DNA from: Ruania zhangjianzhongii
Lineage (GTDB): Bacteria; Actinomycetota; Actinomycetes; Actinomycetales; Beutenbergiaceae
Direction of reading: 5' to 3'
NCBI RefSeq assembly: GCF_008000995.1
Contig: NZ_CP042828.1
Coordinates: 248,001 to 312,000, forward strand
Length of the DNA stretch: 64,000 nt
In this document: one piece after another, positions 23,622-32,726 of the stretch
Layout: each line of letters begins with the position of its first letter
How positions within the stretch are numbered: the stretch's first letter is position 1
Translations under genes and position numbers: made by a program
The notes under the pieces: generated by a model
Database searches by the model: none
The model's input: only the letters and a program-made list of their open reading frames with translations
What the model was told of the DNA's origin: nothing

Positions 23622-26327
23622 GTGCTGTCTGCGGTCAATGGTGCTCCGCACGGTCTGCGGCTGGAACGCATCGCCGACGCCACTTGCCTGGGAACGGCGA
23701 CTCCGCTGCTGAGCTGGGTCACCCCGCCGCACAAGGACGATCAGCAAGCGGTCGAGGTGCAGTGGGTCGATGCCGCGCCCGGCAGCGCCGAGCGCAGCTG
23801 GCGGATCGAGACCGCCGCGAGCGTGTTCGTGCCGTGGCCGGGTGATCCGTTGCGCAGTGGGCAGCGCGGGCAGGTCCGCATCCGTACCGAGCACGACGGC
23901 GTAGTCTCGCCGTGGTCCGATCCGGTGCGTGTCCATGTCGCACCGCTGGGCCCGGACGACTGGACCGGCCGGTTCATCACCCCGGCAAGGGGCGGGGGCT
24001 TGGACGATCCGGCGCCGGTCCTCACCGCGGCCGTGACCGTGGGCGAAGATCTCGTGCACGCTCGGCTGCTGCTCAGCGCTCTCGGTGCGGTGCGGATGCG
24101 GATGAACGGCCACCGGGTGGGAGCGGACGTGCTCACCCCGGGCTGGACCAGCTACGCCCACCGGGTCCGGTTCCACGGCTACGACGTGACCGACCTGCTC
24201 ACCGCCGGGAGCAATGACCTGCAGGCCACACTCGGCAACGGCTGGTATCGCGGAGCGCTGACCTCTACCCTGCGCCGAGATCTGTACGGTCCGGAACTGG
24301 CTCTGCTCGTCCAGCTCGAGCTCAGCTACGCCGATGGCCGCACTGAGGTGATCGGCTCCGACGAGACCTGGCGCGCACACACCGGGCCGGTCCGGGCCGA
24401 TGATCTCTACGGCGGGCAGCACACCGACCTGCGCCGCCGGGAGCCGGACGGCCCCGGAGACGCGGTGCATCCCTTGGAGGTGGATCTGAACCGCCTGGTC
24501 GGACCCGAAGGGCCTCCGCCGCGGGTGACCGAACGTATCCCCGCACGCAGCATCACCCCGCGCGGGCAGGGTCGGCACCTCGCCGACTTCGGGCAGAACG
24601 TGGTCGGATGGGTGCACCTGGCCGGCGTGCCCGCGGATTCTGGCACTGGCACTGGCACTGGCGCTGGCGCTGGCGCTGGCACTGGCACCGCCGCTGGCAC
24701 TGGCACCGGCACCGCCGCTGGCGAGACACCCGGAACCTCGCCGGCCACCCCAGACCAGGGTGCGGCCACCACCCAGACACCCTCCGCCGTCGTGCAGGTA
24801 CGGCATGCCGAAGTGCTCGCCGACGGCGAGCTGTGCACTCGGCCGCTGCGGCAGGCCGCCGCCACCGACACCTATGAACTCCCCAGCGGCCGGAGCGATC
24901 TGTCGCCGGAGTTCACCGTCCACGGCTTCCGCTACGCCGAGATCACCGGCGTGGAGGAGTTGACCGCGGAACAGGTCACCGCTGAGGTGGTCGGCTCCGA
25001 CCTGCGCCGGATCGGCTGGTTCGGGTGCAGCGAGCCGCTGCTGAACCAGCTGCACGAGAACATCGTCTGGTCCGCACGCGGCAACTTCCTGGATGTGCCC
25101 ACGGACTGCCCGCAGCGGGACGAACGGCTTGGGTGGACCGGCGACATCCACGTGTTCGCCCGCACCGCCTCCTTCCTCTACGACGTGGACGGCTTCCTGG
25201 CCTCCTGGCTGCAGGACCTGGCCGCGGATCAGCACGGCGACGGTGGGGTGCCGGTGGTGATCCCGGACGTCTTCCGCGATGGCAACACGCTGGCCACCGC
25301 ATGGGCCGACGCCGCCGTCGTGGTGCCCTGGGTGCTCTACGAACGCTTCGGCGACCACGATGTGCTGGCCCGTCAGCTGCCGTCGATGCGGGCCTGGGTG
25401 GACCGGATGGCTGCCGAGCTGGACGAGGACGGATTGTGGACCACCGGCGAGCAGTACGGTGACTGGCTCGACCCCACGGCGCCGCCGGATGACCCGTTCG
25501 CTTCGGCTGCCGACACCCACGTGGTGCAACAAGCGCACCTGGTGCGCTCAGCGGTGCTGGTCGGGCATGCGCTGCGCCGGCTCGGGCACGGCGCCCTGGC
25601 CGACCACTACGAGGATCTGGCCGATACTGCCCGGGCCGCGTTCCAGACCCACTACGTCACCGGCGCGGGCATCGTCCGTTCGGACTGCCAGACCGTGTAC
25701 GCGCTCGCGATCCGGTTCAAGCTCCTGGCCACGGCGGAGCAGCAGCGGTTCGCCGGCGAGCGGCTGGCCGAACTGGTCCGCGAGGCCGGTGGCACCGTGC
25801 GCACCGGATTCGTCGGTACTCCGGTGGTGCTCGATGCCCTCGCTCAGGCCGGGCATGCCAACCTCGCCCAGGAGATGCTGCTCACCACCGAGTGCCCGTC
25901 CTGGCTGTACCCGGTGACGATGGGCGCCACCACGATCTGGGAGCGGTGGGACTCGATGCTTCCGGACGGCACGGTGAACCCGGGGGAGATGACCTCGTTC
26001 AACCACTATGCGCTCGGCGCGGTGGGCGACTTCCTGCACCGGCGGATCGCCGGACTGGCGCCGCTGGGGCCGGGCTACCGGGTGGTGGAGGTGAACCCGA
26101 TCATCGACGGCCCGATCACCAGTGCCTGGGCCACGCACGAGAGCCCGTACGGCACCGTGCGGGTCGCCTGGGAACGAGACGACGACGGCGTCACGCACCT
26201 GGAGGTGGATCTGCCCGCCGGGGTCACGGCGCGGGTGTTCCCGCCCTCGAACCGGGCCGGCGCGCCGAAGGGGCGTTCCCGGGGTGCGGTGACCGTGGGC
26301 GCCGGGACGCACACGTTCACCGGCTGA
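23622..26327 (+). CDS. Alpha-L-rhamnosidase (GH78) with a Gly-Thr/Ala repeat insert
   Basis: The GTG start at 23622 follows AAAGGA. The 901-aa enzyme has the GH78 order: N-terminal beta domains (TPLLSWVTPP, MNGHRVGADVLTPGWTSYAH, GNGWYRG), the ADFGQNVVGWVHL strand, and the (alpha/alpha)6 barrel with DVPTDCPQRDERLGWTGD (about 495-512), the segment that bears a catalytic glutamate. The end, MTSFNHYALGAVGDFLHR, is also typical. At residues 341-368 the strand is interrupted by a (Gly-Thr/Gly-Ala) repeat and a Thr/Pro-rich stretch. No signal peptide is seen, so it probably trims imported rhamnosides. Confidence 0.93.
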   Translation: MLSAVNGAPHGLRLERIADATCLGTATPLLSWVTPPHKDDQQAVEVQWVDAAPGSAERSWRIETAASVFVPWPGDPLRSGQRGQVRIRTEHDGVVSPWSDPVRVHVAPLGPDDWTGRFITPARGGGLDDPAPVLTAAVTVGEDLVHARLLLSALGAVRMRMNGHRVGADVLTPGWTSYAHRVRFHGYDVTDLLTAGSNDLQATLGNGWYRGALTSTLRRDLYGPELALLVQLELSYADGRTEVIGSDETWRAHTGPVRADDLYGGQHTDLRRREPDGPGDAVHPLEVDLNRLVGPEGPPPRVTERIPARSITPRGQGRHLADFGQNVVGWVHLAGVPADSGTGTGTGAGAGAGTGTAAGTGTGTAAGETPGTSPATPDQGAATTQTPSAVVQVRHAEVLADGELCTRPLRQAAATDTYELPSGRSDLSPEFTVHGFRYAEITGVEELTAEQVTAEVVGSDLRRIGWFGCSEPLLNQLHENIVWSARGNFLDVPTDCPQRDERLGWTGDIHVFARTASFLYDVDGFLASWLQDLAADQHGDGGVPVVIPDVFRDGNTLATAWADAAVVVPWVLYERFGDHDVLARQLPSMRAWVDRMAAELDEDGLWTTGEQYGDWLDPTAPPDDPFASAADTHVVQQAHLVRSAVLVGHALRRLGHGALADHYEDLADTARAAFQTHYVTGAGIVRSDCQTVYALAIRFKLLATAEQQRFAGERLAELVREAGGTVRTGFVGTPVVLDALAQAGHANLAQEMLLTTECPSWLYPVTMGATTIWERWDSMLPDGTVNPGEMTSFNHYALGAVGDFLHRRIAGLAPLGPGYRVVEVNPIIDGPITSAWATHESPYGTVRVAWERDDDGVTHLEVDLPAGVTARVFPPSNRAGAPKGRSRGAVTVGAGTHTFTG
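24642..24723 (+). repeat. GGCACT/GGCGCT hexanucleotide microsatellite inside the GH78 gene
   Basis: About thirteen consecutive hexamers of GGCACT, GGCGCT, GGCACC or GCCGCT encode the Gly-Thr/Ala insert. Six-base units keep the frame whatever their number, so length variation would change only loop size. Confidence 0.85.
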
Positions 26328-26434
26328 GTCCACCGCGCCCCACCCGCTCCCAGGCCCATCCACACCCACATCCACACCCACTCCCAGGCCCACCCACACC
26401 CACACCCACTCACCCACACCCACCCACATCCGGG
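26328..26434 (+). other. CCCACA-rich, G-poor tail after the GH78 gene
   Basis: About 100 bases after the stop consist almost only of C, A and T in variants of CCCACACCCA and CCCAGGCCCA. This is a simple-sequence tract and, as RNA, has the C-rich, G-poor, unstructured character of a Rho utilisation site. Termination here is an inference. Confidence 0.5.
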
Positions 26435-26455
26435 TGAATCGATTCAGTCGTTACC
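26435..26455 (+). repeat. LacI-operator-like dispersed motif, copy 2, with an adjacent palindrome
   Basis: TGAATCGATTCA is a perfect 12-bp palindrome followed by GT and CGTTACC. Thirteen bases on is a second palindrome with arms GGTCGATACC and GGTATCGACC (26467-26489). Both lie upstream of the gene at 26585 and could be its operators. Confidence 0.55.
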
Positions 26456-26584
26456 TCGGACGATGGGTCGATACCCGCGGTATCGACCGGGTGCAGCAGG
26501 TGACGAGCGGAGCGGAGCGTCTTCCTCGTGGGGGTGGCATAGCCATGCTCCCTGCAGTGATAGCGAGGGGGCTAGTGTGCACGG

Positions 26585-27115
26585 GTGAAGTGGCCACGCG
26601 GGATCGCCATGATACCGCCCAGCATTCGCGCCTCGCTCGCTCAGGGCGAGACGGCGCTGGCCGACGTCCAGGTGACCACGTTCGCGCAAGGCTCGGCCAT
26701 CGGCGGGAAGCCACGTCCGGGCGTCGGGATGGACTGGAGCCCGCTCGTGGGCGGGCTGACCGTGAACGATCGGTGGTTCGGTGGGGCCCTCGCCGGGTAC
26801 TCCGCCGGCGGCGAGCATGGCTCGATCGCCGCCGGGTTCGCCCGGGTGCTGGAGGACCTGGGTCACGCTCGGCTGCTGCTGACCACCCACCGGGTAGCGC
26901 TCTACCCCAGCGGTCAATGGGACAGCACCCGAGTGTTGCTGGCCTTCTCGATCGACCGGCGGGCGCTGACCGAGGTGGGGGTGGCGCCGCGGCTGTTCCA
27001 GCACGGCCGGCTACGGCTGCAGTTCGCCGACGGTTCCTGGGCGATGGCGATGGCCGGTGTGCTGCTGCCGATCGCGGCGCGCCGGTTCGCGCGGATCTAC
27101 CGAGAGTCCCGGTAG
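26585..27115 (+). CDS. Hypothetical protein, possibly related to PH-like lipid/protein binding folds
   Basis: The frame starts at GTG 26585 (176 aa); ATG 26609 is an alternative. The product has no signal peptide or membrane helix. It alternates strands and turns (HARLLLTTHRVALYPS, STRVLLAFSIDRRALTEVGVAP, GRLRLQFADGSWAMAMAGVL), an organisation reminiscent of small PH/GRAM-like domains in actinobacterial proteins. That resemblance is only my impression; I do not recognise the family. It is a single rightward gene that converges on the glutamate dehydrogenase gene across a large hairpin. Confidence 0.6.
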   Translation: MKWPRGIAMIPPSIRASLAQGETALADVQVTTFAQGSAIGGKPRPGVGMDWSPLVGGLTVNDRWFGGALAGYSAGGEHGSIAAGFARVLEDLGHARLLLTTHRVALYPSGQWDSTRVLLAFSIDRRALTEVGVAPRLFQHGRLRLQFADGSWAMAMAGVLLPIAARRFARIYRESR

Positions 27116-27137
27116 CGGGTCTGCGCTAGCCCGCTCT

Positions 27138-27193
27138 GGAACAAGGTCGTACAACATCGGGCACCGGTGCCCTCTGTTGCACGACCTTGTTCC
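27138..27193. terminator. 56-bp nested palindrome between convergent genes
   Basis: Arms GGAACAAGGTCGTACAAC (27138-27155) and GTTGCACGACCTTGTTCC (27176-27193) pair with one mismatch over 18 bp. The loop contains a second perfect palindrome, GGGCACCGGTGCCC. It lies between the stop codons of two convergent genes and probably terminates both. Confidence 0.65.
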
Positions 27194-27208
27194 GCCGTCG
27201 CCGGCTGT

Positions 27209-30200
27209 TCAGCGCCGGACCAGGGACCGCAGCCCTCGCACCGCGACCGAGAGCGGTGCCAGCCCGTCCGCCGCGTTCAGGTCGGCCTCGCTCGGCAGCG
27301 AGCTGCGCACCCTGGTCAGGGCAGCACCGGCGGCATCCTCCCACGCGGCCAAGCGCTCGGTGGCAGGCAGGTCCGCATCGGTGGCCCGTTGCACGGTGCG
27401 GGTCAGATCGGCCAGCGTGGCGTACAGGTCGTCCCGCGCCGCGGCGCGGGCGAGGGCGTCCCAGCGGTCGTCCAACGGCAGCGCCGCCACCCGGATGAGC
27501 AGGTTGTCGAAGCCGAAATGCTCGGACGTCGCGTAGTACAGCGAGGCCACCGACTGCAGGTTCTCCCCGGTCTCGCGGGAGAGCTCCACCACGTCCAGCA
27601 GCCCGAGCGCCGGGATCAGTGTGGCGGCCCGTTCGGCGAGCTCGTGGCCCAGCCCGGCCTCGACCAGATCATCGGCGTGAGTGGCACAACGCTCCCGCTC
27701 CTCACCCTGCAGGAACTGCGGCAGCTGACCCACCAGGCGGCGCACCGGTTCAGCGAAGGCGGCCACCTCGCGGGCCACCTCCACCCCATCGGGGCGGTGC
27801 AGCACGAACCATCGCGAGCACCGGTCCAGCAACCGCCGGAAGTCCAGGTACAGCGACGTCTGCACGGCGGCCGGCACCTTGTTGTCCAATGCCTCCACGT
27901 CCTGGGTGTAGGAGGACAGGTCGAAGATCTCCCGGCCGGTCACGTACGCCCGGGCTACCTGTTCACTCGATGCCCCGGTCTCGTCACTGGCGCGGTAGGC
28001 GAAGGTGATGCCACCGCGGTTGACCATCGAGTTCACCACCGTGTTCACGATGATCTCCCGGCGCAGCGGGTGCTCCTCGATCTGCTCGGCGAACCGCTCC
28101 CGGAGCACCTCGGGGAAGTACTGCATCAAGGTGGTGTGGAACCAGTCGCCGTCGGCGATCGTCGTGCTCTCCAGGTCGGCCTTGAGGGCGAGCTTGGCGT
28201 AGGCCACCAGCACGGCGAACTCCGGCTGGGTCAGACCCTCACCGGCGGCGTCCCGGTCGGCGATCTCGGTATCGGAGGGCAGGAACTCCAGCTCCCGGTC
28301 CAGGTCGCCGCGTTCCTCCAGCCAGTGGATCAGCCGCTGGTGCACCCCCAGCATGGCGTGCGCCTGGGCCCGAGAGTTGCCCAGCAGCACGTTCTGCACG
28401 TAGTTGTCCCGCAGCACCTGGGCGGCCACCTCGTCGGTCATCGAGACCAGCAGCTCGTTGCGTTCGTCCAAGCTGAGGGCGCCGTCCTTGATCAGCGAGG
28501 TGAACAGGATCTTCAGGTTCACCTCACGGTCGGAGGAGGCCACCCCGGCGGAGTTGTCGATCGCGTCGGTGTTGATCTTCACCCCCCGCTGGGCGGCCTC
28601 GATCCGGCCGAGCTGGCTCGCGCCGAGGTTTCCGCCCTCGACCACCACCTGGCACCGCAACTGGGCGCCGTCCACCCGGATCGCATCGTTGGCCCGGTCC
28701 CCGATATCGTCGTCGGACTCGGTGGAGGCCTTGATATAGGTGCCGATGCCGCCGTTGTAGAGCAGGTCCACCGGTGCCTGCAGGCAGGCGTGGATCAGCT
28801 CGGCCGGGCTGAGGTCGCCTGGCCCCTCGCCCAGGCCGAGCGCTTCGCGCACCTGGGCGGAGATTGGCACGGACTTCGCGGTGCGCGGGTACACCCCGCC
28901 GCCCTCGCTGAGCAGCGAGGTGTCGTAGTCGGCCCAGGTGGAGCGGGGCAGGTCGAACATCCGGCGCCGTTCGGCGTAGGAGCTCGCCGCGTCCGGGTTC
29001 GGGTCCAGGAACACGTGCCGGTGGTCGAATGCGGCCACCAGTCTGATGTGTTCGGAGAGCAGCATGCCGTTGCCGAACACGTCTCCGCTCATGTCCCCGA
29101 TACCCACGACGGTGAAGTCCTCGGTCTGAGAGTTGCGGCCCATCTCCCGGAAGTGCCGCTTGGTGGACTCCCAGGCACCGCGAGCGGTGATGCCCATCTC
29201 CTTGTGGTCATAGCCGGCCGATCCGCCGGAGGCGAACGCGTCGTGCAGCCAGTACCCGTACTCGGCGGAGATCGAGTTGGCCAGGTCGGAGAACGCCGCT
29301 GTGCCCTTGTCGGCGGCCACCACCAGGTAGGGATCGTCGCCGTCGTGGCGGACCACCCGCTGCGGGGGCACTACCTGTGGCCCCACCCGGTTGTCGGTGA
29401 TGTCCAGCATGCCGCGGATGAATGCGGTGTAGGACGCTTTCCCCTCGGCCAGCCACGCGTCCCGGTCCACGGCGGGATCGGGCAGCTGTTTGGCCACGAA
29501 CCCGCCCTTGGAGCCGGTCGGCACGATCACCGCGTTCTTCACCATCTGCGCCTTCACCAGGCCGAGCACCTCGGTGCGGAAGTCCTCGCGCCGGTCACTC
29601 CAGCGCAGACCGCCGCGCGCCACGGCACCGAAGCGTAGGTGTACCCCTTCCACCTGGGGGGAGTAGACCCAGATCTCGGCCATCGGCACCGGCGCCGGCA
29701 GGCCTGGAACTCTCGCACAGTCCAGCTTCAGGCTGACGTGCGCGTGACTGGCGCCGTCGGCATCGGGTTGGAAATAGTTGGTCCGCAGGGTCGCATCGAT
29801 CACCCCGACGAAAGAGCGGATGATCCGGTCCTGGTCCAGGCTGGAGACCTGCTCCAGATCCGCGTAGACCGCAGCCCGGATCTCCTCCTGCGCGTGGCCG
29901 CGCGCCTCGGCGTCGGCCCCGGCGGGGTGGTCAGGGTCGAACCGGGCCTGGAACAGCGCCACGATCCGGGCCGCGGTCTGCGGGTTGGCCACCAGCGCCG
30001 ACTCCAGATACTCCACGCTGAAGGTGGACCCCACCTGGCGCAAGTACCGGGCAATAGTGCGCAGCACCACCACCTCCCGCCAGGTCAGCCCGGCGGAGAG
30101 CACCAGCTCGCCCAGCTGGTCCGACTCCGCGCGGCCCTCCCGCACGGCCAGCAGCGCCTCCTCGAAGGCGCGGGAGGCGTCGTCGTCGGGCCAGTCCCGG

Positions 30201-32023
30201 CCCCCTCGCAACAGCAACCCGAAGTCGTACACGTGCTTATCGCCGTCGGCCTCATCGGTGATCGTGTACGGCCGCTCGTCCAGCACGTCCACACCGAGAT
30301 CGGTGAACATCGGCAGCACGTCGGTGAGGATCAGCGGGGCAGCCCGGTAGACCTTCACCCGCCGCTGGGCGGGGCTGTCGGAGCTGGGGGTGTACAGCTG
30401 CACCCGGCTCTCGTTACCGGTCAGGCCGACCAGCTGGGCGAGGTCGGTGACCGCGGCCGCGGCGTCGAAGTCCTCTTTGTAGGCTTCCGGGAAACCCCGA
30501 GCGAACCGCATCCCGGCATCCTCCCCGGGCTGGTCGTGCAGCGCGTCGAGGAGGTCCTCCTCCCACGTGCGGGCGGCGGCGGCGAGCTGGACCTGCAGCC
30601 TGTCGACGTCCACGTCCGGGATCGAGGACTCCCGTGGCATCCGGAGCACGAAGTGCACCTGCGCCAGCGGTGACTCGCTCACCCGGGTGGTGTAGTCCAC
30701 CTGCTCGGCGCCGAACTCCTCCCGGAGCATCTCCTCGATGCGCAGCCGCACCGTGGTGTTGTACCGGTCGCGCGGCAGGTAGACCAGGCAGGAGACGAAC
30801 CGGCCGAACTCGTCCCGGCGCAAGAACAGCTTGGACCGGCGCCGCTCGGCCAGGTGCTGCACGCTCTCGGTGACCGCGGCGAGGGTTTCCACATCGGCCT
30901 GGAACAGCTCATCGCGCGGGTAGTCCTCGAGGATGCCGAGCAGGTCCTTGCCGGAGTGGCTGTGCGGGGAGAAGCCCGAGCGCTCCAGGACGGCGCTCAC
31001 CTTCTCGCTGACGATCGGTAGCCGGAGCACGGACTCGGCGTAGGCGGCGGTGGTGAACATGCCCAGGAAGCGGCGTTCGCCGACCACGTTGCCGTTGGCG
31101 TCGAAGGAGCGGATGCCGATGTAGTCCAGGTACACCGGCCGGTGCACAGTGGCCCGGGAGTTCGCCTTGGTGACGGTGAGCAGGTGCGGTTCGCGGGCGC
31201 TGCGCCGGGCCTCCGGACGCAACCGGGCGAAGATGTCGTCCCCGTCCGGGGCATGGCGCAAGATGCCCATACCGGAGCCGGGGACCGGGCGGAGCACGTC
31301 GTCACCGTTCATCGTGTCCAGGCGGTACTCGCGGTAGCCGAGGAAGGTGAAGTTGTTCTGCGCGAGCCAGGTGAGGAACCGTTCGGTGGGCTCGATCTCG
31401 GCCCGGTCCACTGTGGCCGGGGTGTGGGCGTCCAGCTCGCGAGCGATCTCCTCGCAGCGCTGCCGCATCGGGATCCAGTCGGCGACGGCGTCGCGGACGT
31501 CCGCGAGCACCTTCTCCAGCCGTTCGGTCAAGTAGGCACGACTGCGCTCGGACATCCGGTCGACGGCGAAGGCCATCCAGGACTCGACCGTGCCGGCCTC
31601 GGTGCGCGCCGGATCCGGGAGTACCTCCTCCAGAGTGCCGTCCGAGCCGCGGCGCACGGCGACCTGGGGATGGATCACCAGGTCCACCAGGTGCTGAGCA
31701 CCGGAGATGGCGGCGGTGACCGAGTCCACCAGGAACGGCATGTCGTCGGTGCAGACCTGCACGATCGTGTGCGGGGTGGTCCAGCCGTGTTCGACGGTCT
31801 CCGGGTTGAACACCCGGACCAAGGTCTGCTCCGCCTCGCGGCGCTGGGCCAGATCGCCCATCGCAGCGACCAGGCCAGCCATCACCTCCGGCGATCGCTC
31901 CACCAGGTCCTCGGTGGCTACATGTTCCAGCAGCCGGGCCGCCAGATCGCCCTGGTCATCTCCGACGAGGCGCGCGACCGCCCCCATGATTTCTTCTCGT
32001 TGCCGCGGCGTCGAGGCGTTCAT
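27209..32023 (-). CDS. Large (L180-class) NAD-dependent glutamate dehydrogenase
   Basis: From ATG 32023 the protein has 1604 aa; a TTG one codon earlier is possible. It matches the very large bacterial NAD-GDH class, which oxidises glutamate to 2-oxoglutarate and ammonia. The N-terminal regulatory part contains VCTDDMPFLVDSVTAAI and NNFTFLGYREYRLDT. The catalytic dehydrogenase part carries LRFGAVARGGLRWSDRREDF, NAVIVPTGSKGGFV, VGIGDMSGDVFGNGMLLS, LYNGGIGTYIKAS and GGNLGASQLGRIEAA. The C-terminal extension is typical. It usually supports growth on amino acids and is often allosterically controlled. The gene is a leftward single unit. Confidence 0.95.
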   Translation of the reverse strand: MNASTPRQREEIMGAVARLVGDDQGDLAARLLEHVATEDLVERSPEVMAGLVAAMGDLAQRREAEQTLVRVFNPETVEHGWTTPHTIVQVCTDDMPFLVDSVTAAISGAQHLVDLVIHPQVAVRRGSDGTLEEVLPDPARTEAGTVESWMAFAVDRMSERSRAYLTERLEKVLADVRDAVADWIPMRQRCEEIARELDAHTPATVDRAEIEPTERFLTWLAQNNFTFLGYREYRLDTMNGDDVLRPVPGSGMGILRHAPDGDDIFARLRPEARRSAREPHLLTVTKANSRATVHRPVYLDYIGIRSFDANGNVVGERRFLGMFTTAAYAESVLRLPIVSEKVSAVLERSGFSPHSHSGKDLLGILEDYPRDELFQADVETLAAVTESVQHLAERRRSKLFLRRDEFGRFVSCLVYLPRDRYNTTVRLRIEEMLREEFGAEQVDYTTRVSESPLAQVHFVLRMPRESSIPDVDVDRLQVQLAAAARTWEEDLLDALHDQPGEDAGMRFARGFPEAYKEDFDAAAAVTDLAQLVGLTGNESRVQLYTPSSDSPAQRRVKVYRAAPLILTDVLPMFTDLGVDVLDERPYTITDEADGDKHVYDFGLLLRGGRDWPDDDASRAFEEALLAVREGRAESDQLGELVLSAGLTWREVVVLRTIARYLRQVGSTFSVEYLESALVANPQTAARIVALFQARFDPDHPAGADAEARGHAQEEIRAAVYADLEQVSSLDQDRIIRSFVGVIDATLRTNYFQPDADGASHAHVSLKLDCARVPGLPAPVPMAEIWVYSPQVEGVHLRFGAVARGGLRWSDRREDFRTEVLGLVKAQMVKNAVIVPTGSKGGFVAKQLPDPAVDRDAWLAEGKASYTAFIRGMLDITDNRVGPQVVPPQRVVRHDGDDPYLVVAADKGTAAFSDLANSISAEYGYWLHDAFASGGSAGYDHKEMGITARGAWESTKRHFREMGRNSQTEDFTVVGIGDMSGDVFGNGMLLSEHIRLVAAFDHRHVFLDPNPDAASSYAERRRMFDLPRSTWADYDTSLLSEGGGVYPRTAKSVPISAQVREALGLGEGPGDLSPAELIHACLQAPVDLLYNGGIGTYIKASTESDDDIGDRANDAIRVDGAQLRCQVVVEGGNLGASQLGRIEAAQRGVKINTDAIDNSAGVASSDREVNLKILFTSLIKDGALSLDERNELLVSMTDEVAAQVLRDNYVQNVLLGNSRAQAHAMLGVHQRLIHWLEERGDLDRELEFLPSDTEIADRDAAGEGLTQPEFAVLVAYAKLALKADLESTTIADGDWFHTTLMQYFPEVLRERFAEQIEEHPLRREIIVNTVVNSMVNRGGITFAYRASDETGASSEQVARAYVTGREIFDLSSYTQDVEALDNKVPAAVQTSLYLDFRRLLDRCSRWFVLHRPDGVEVAREVAAFAEPVRRLVGQLPQFLQGEERERCATHADDLVEAGLGHELAERAATLIPALGLLDVVELSRETGENLQSVASLYYATSEHFGFDNLLIRVAALPLDDRWDALARAAARDDLYATLADLTRTVQRATDADLPATERLAAWEDAAGAALTRVRSSLPSEADLNAADGLAPLSVAVRGLRSLVRR

Positions 32024-32189
32024 CAACTCACCATCTAGTAGGCATGACCTGCTTCCTTGCGAGTGTAGCCACGCCCACCCAGCCGCGGGCCCACACCCGG
32101 CCGCACCATCGGCGAGTGACCGCTGGTGCGGTGAACGCGGACGATCTCACTCGCGCGGGCGAGCGCTCGCGATGATCCGGTGGCGAGGG

Positions 32190-32702
32190 TCAGGTCCGGT
32201 TGCGGCGGATGAGGGCAGCGAACGGGACCGCAGCGGCCGCGGCGCTCACGACGATCACTGCGCCCACCCAGGCAGGCGGGTCGGCGGCGAAGCCGAACAG
32301 CGGCCCACCGATCGCCGCATCCAGGGAGTAGCCACCCGGGCCGGTGATGCCCAGCGCCACGGCGACCACCGCGATCAGGTACGGGTATTCACCACCGCCG
32401 GCGACGTTCCAGAACTTGCCAGCCGCGAGCTGCATGGTCAGCCCCGCGACGGTCATCGTGCCGGCGGCCGCCAGCGCGCCGAGCGGGGTGAGCAGCCCGA
32501 GGGTGAGCAGGGTTGCGGCACTCAGCTCGGACGCCGAGGCGACCAGCACCATCGCCCGACCCGGTCGCAGTCCGAGCGAGGCGAAGATCTCCGCCTGCTT
32601 GGTGAGGCCGTTGCCTCCGAACCAGCCGACGCTCTTCTGGGTGGCGTGGGCGAGGAGGACAGCGGCGAGCACCAGCCGAAGGATGAGGATCCCGGTGTCC
32701 AT
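32190..32702 (-). CDS. DoxX family membrane protein
   Basis: The 170-aa protein has four predicted membrane helices and the DoxX opening ILILRLVLAAVLLAHATQKSVGWFGG, with later SELSAATLLTLGLLTPLGALAAAGTM. Members vary in role, from thiosulfate:quinone oxidoreductase subunits to partners of redox stress systems, so no specific function can be assigned. It lies 24 bases beyond the 3' end of the Liv operon in the same orientation and could be cotranscribed, but nothing ties it to that pathway. Confidence 0.85.
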   Translation of the reverse strand: MDTGILILRLVLAAVLLAHATQKSVGWFGGNGLTKQAEIFASLGLRPGRAMVLVASASELSAATLLTLGLLTPLGALAAAGTMTVAGLTMQLAAGKFWNVAGGGEYPYLIAVVAVALGITGPGGYSLDAAIGGPLFGFAADPPAWVGAVIVVSAAAAAVPFAALIRRNRT

Positions 32703-32726
32703 GCGTTGCTCCGTCCGTGTTGTCGA

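Noticed and set aside
24642-24723. Possible CRISPR or regulatory array
   Set aside because: The units are six bases without spacers and lie in frame inside a gene; it is a microsatellite.
23559-25538. 659-codon open frame antisense to the rhamnosidase
   Set aside because: Shadow of the GH78 gene; its Ser-Ala repeat is only the complement of the GGCACT microsatellite.
27167-29638. 823-codon open frame antisense to the glutamate dehydrogenase gene
   Set aside because: Same codon-bias shadow; the minus-strand product matches a known 1.6-kb-residue family throughout.
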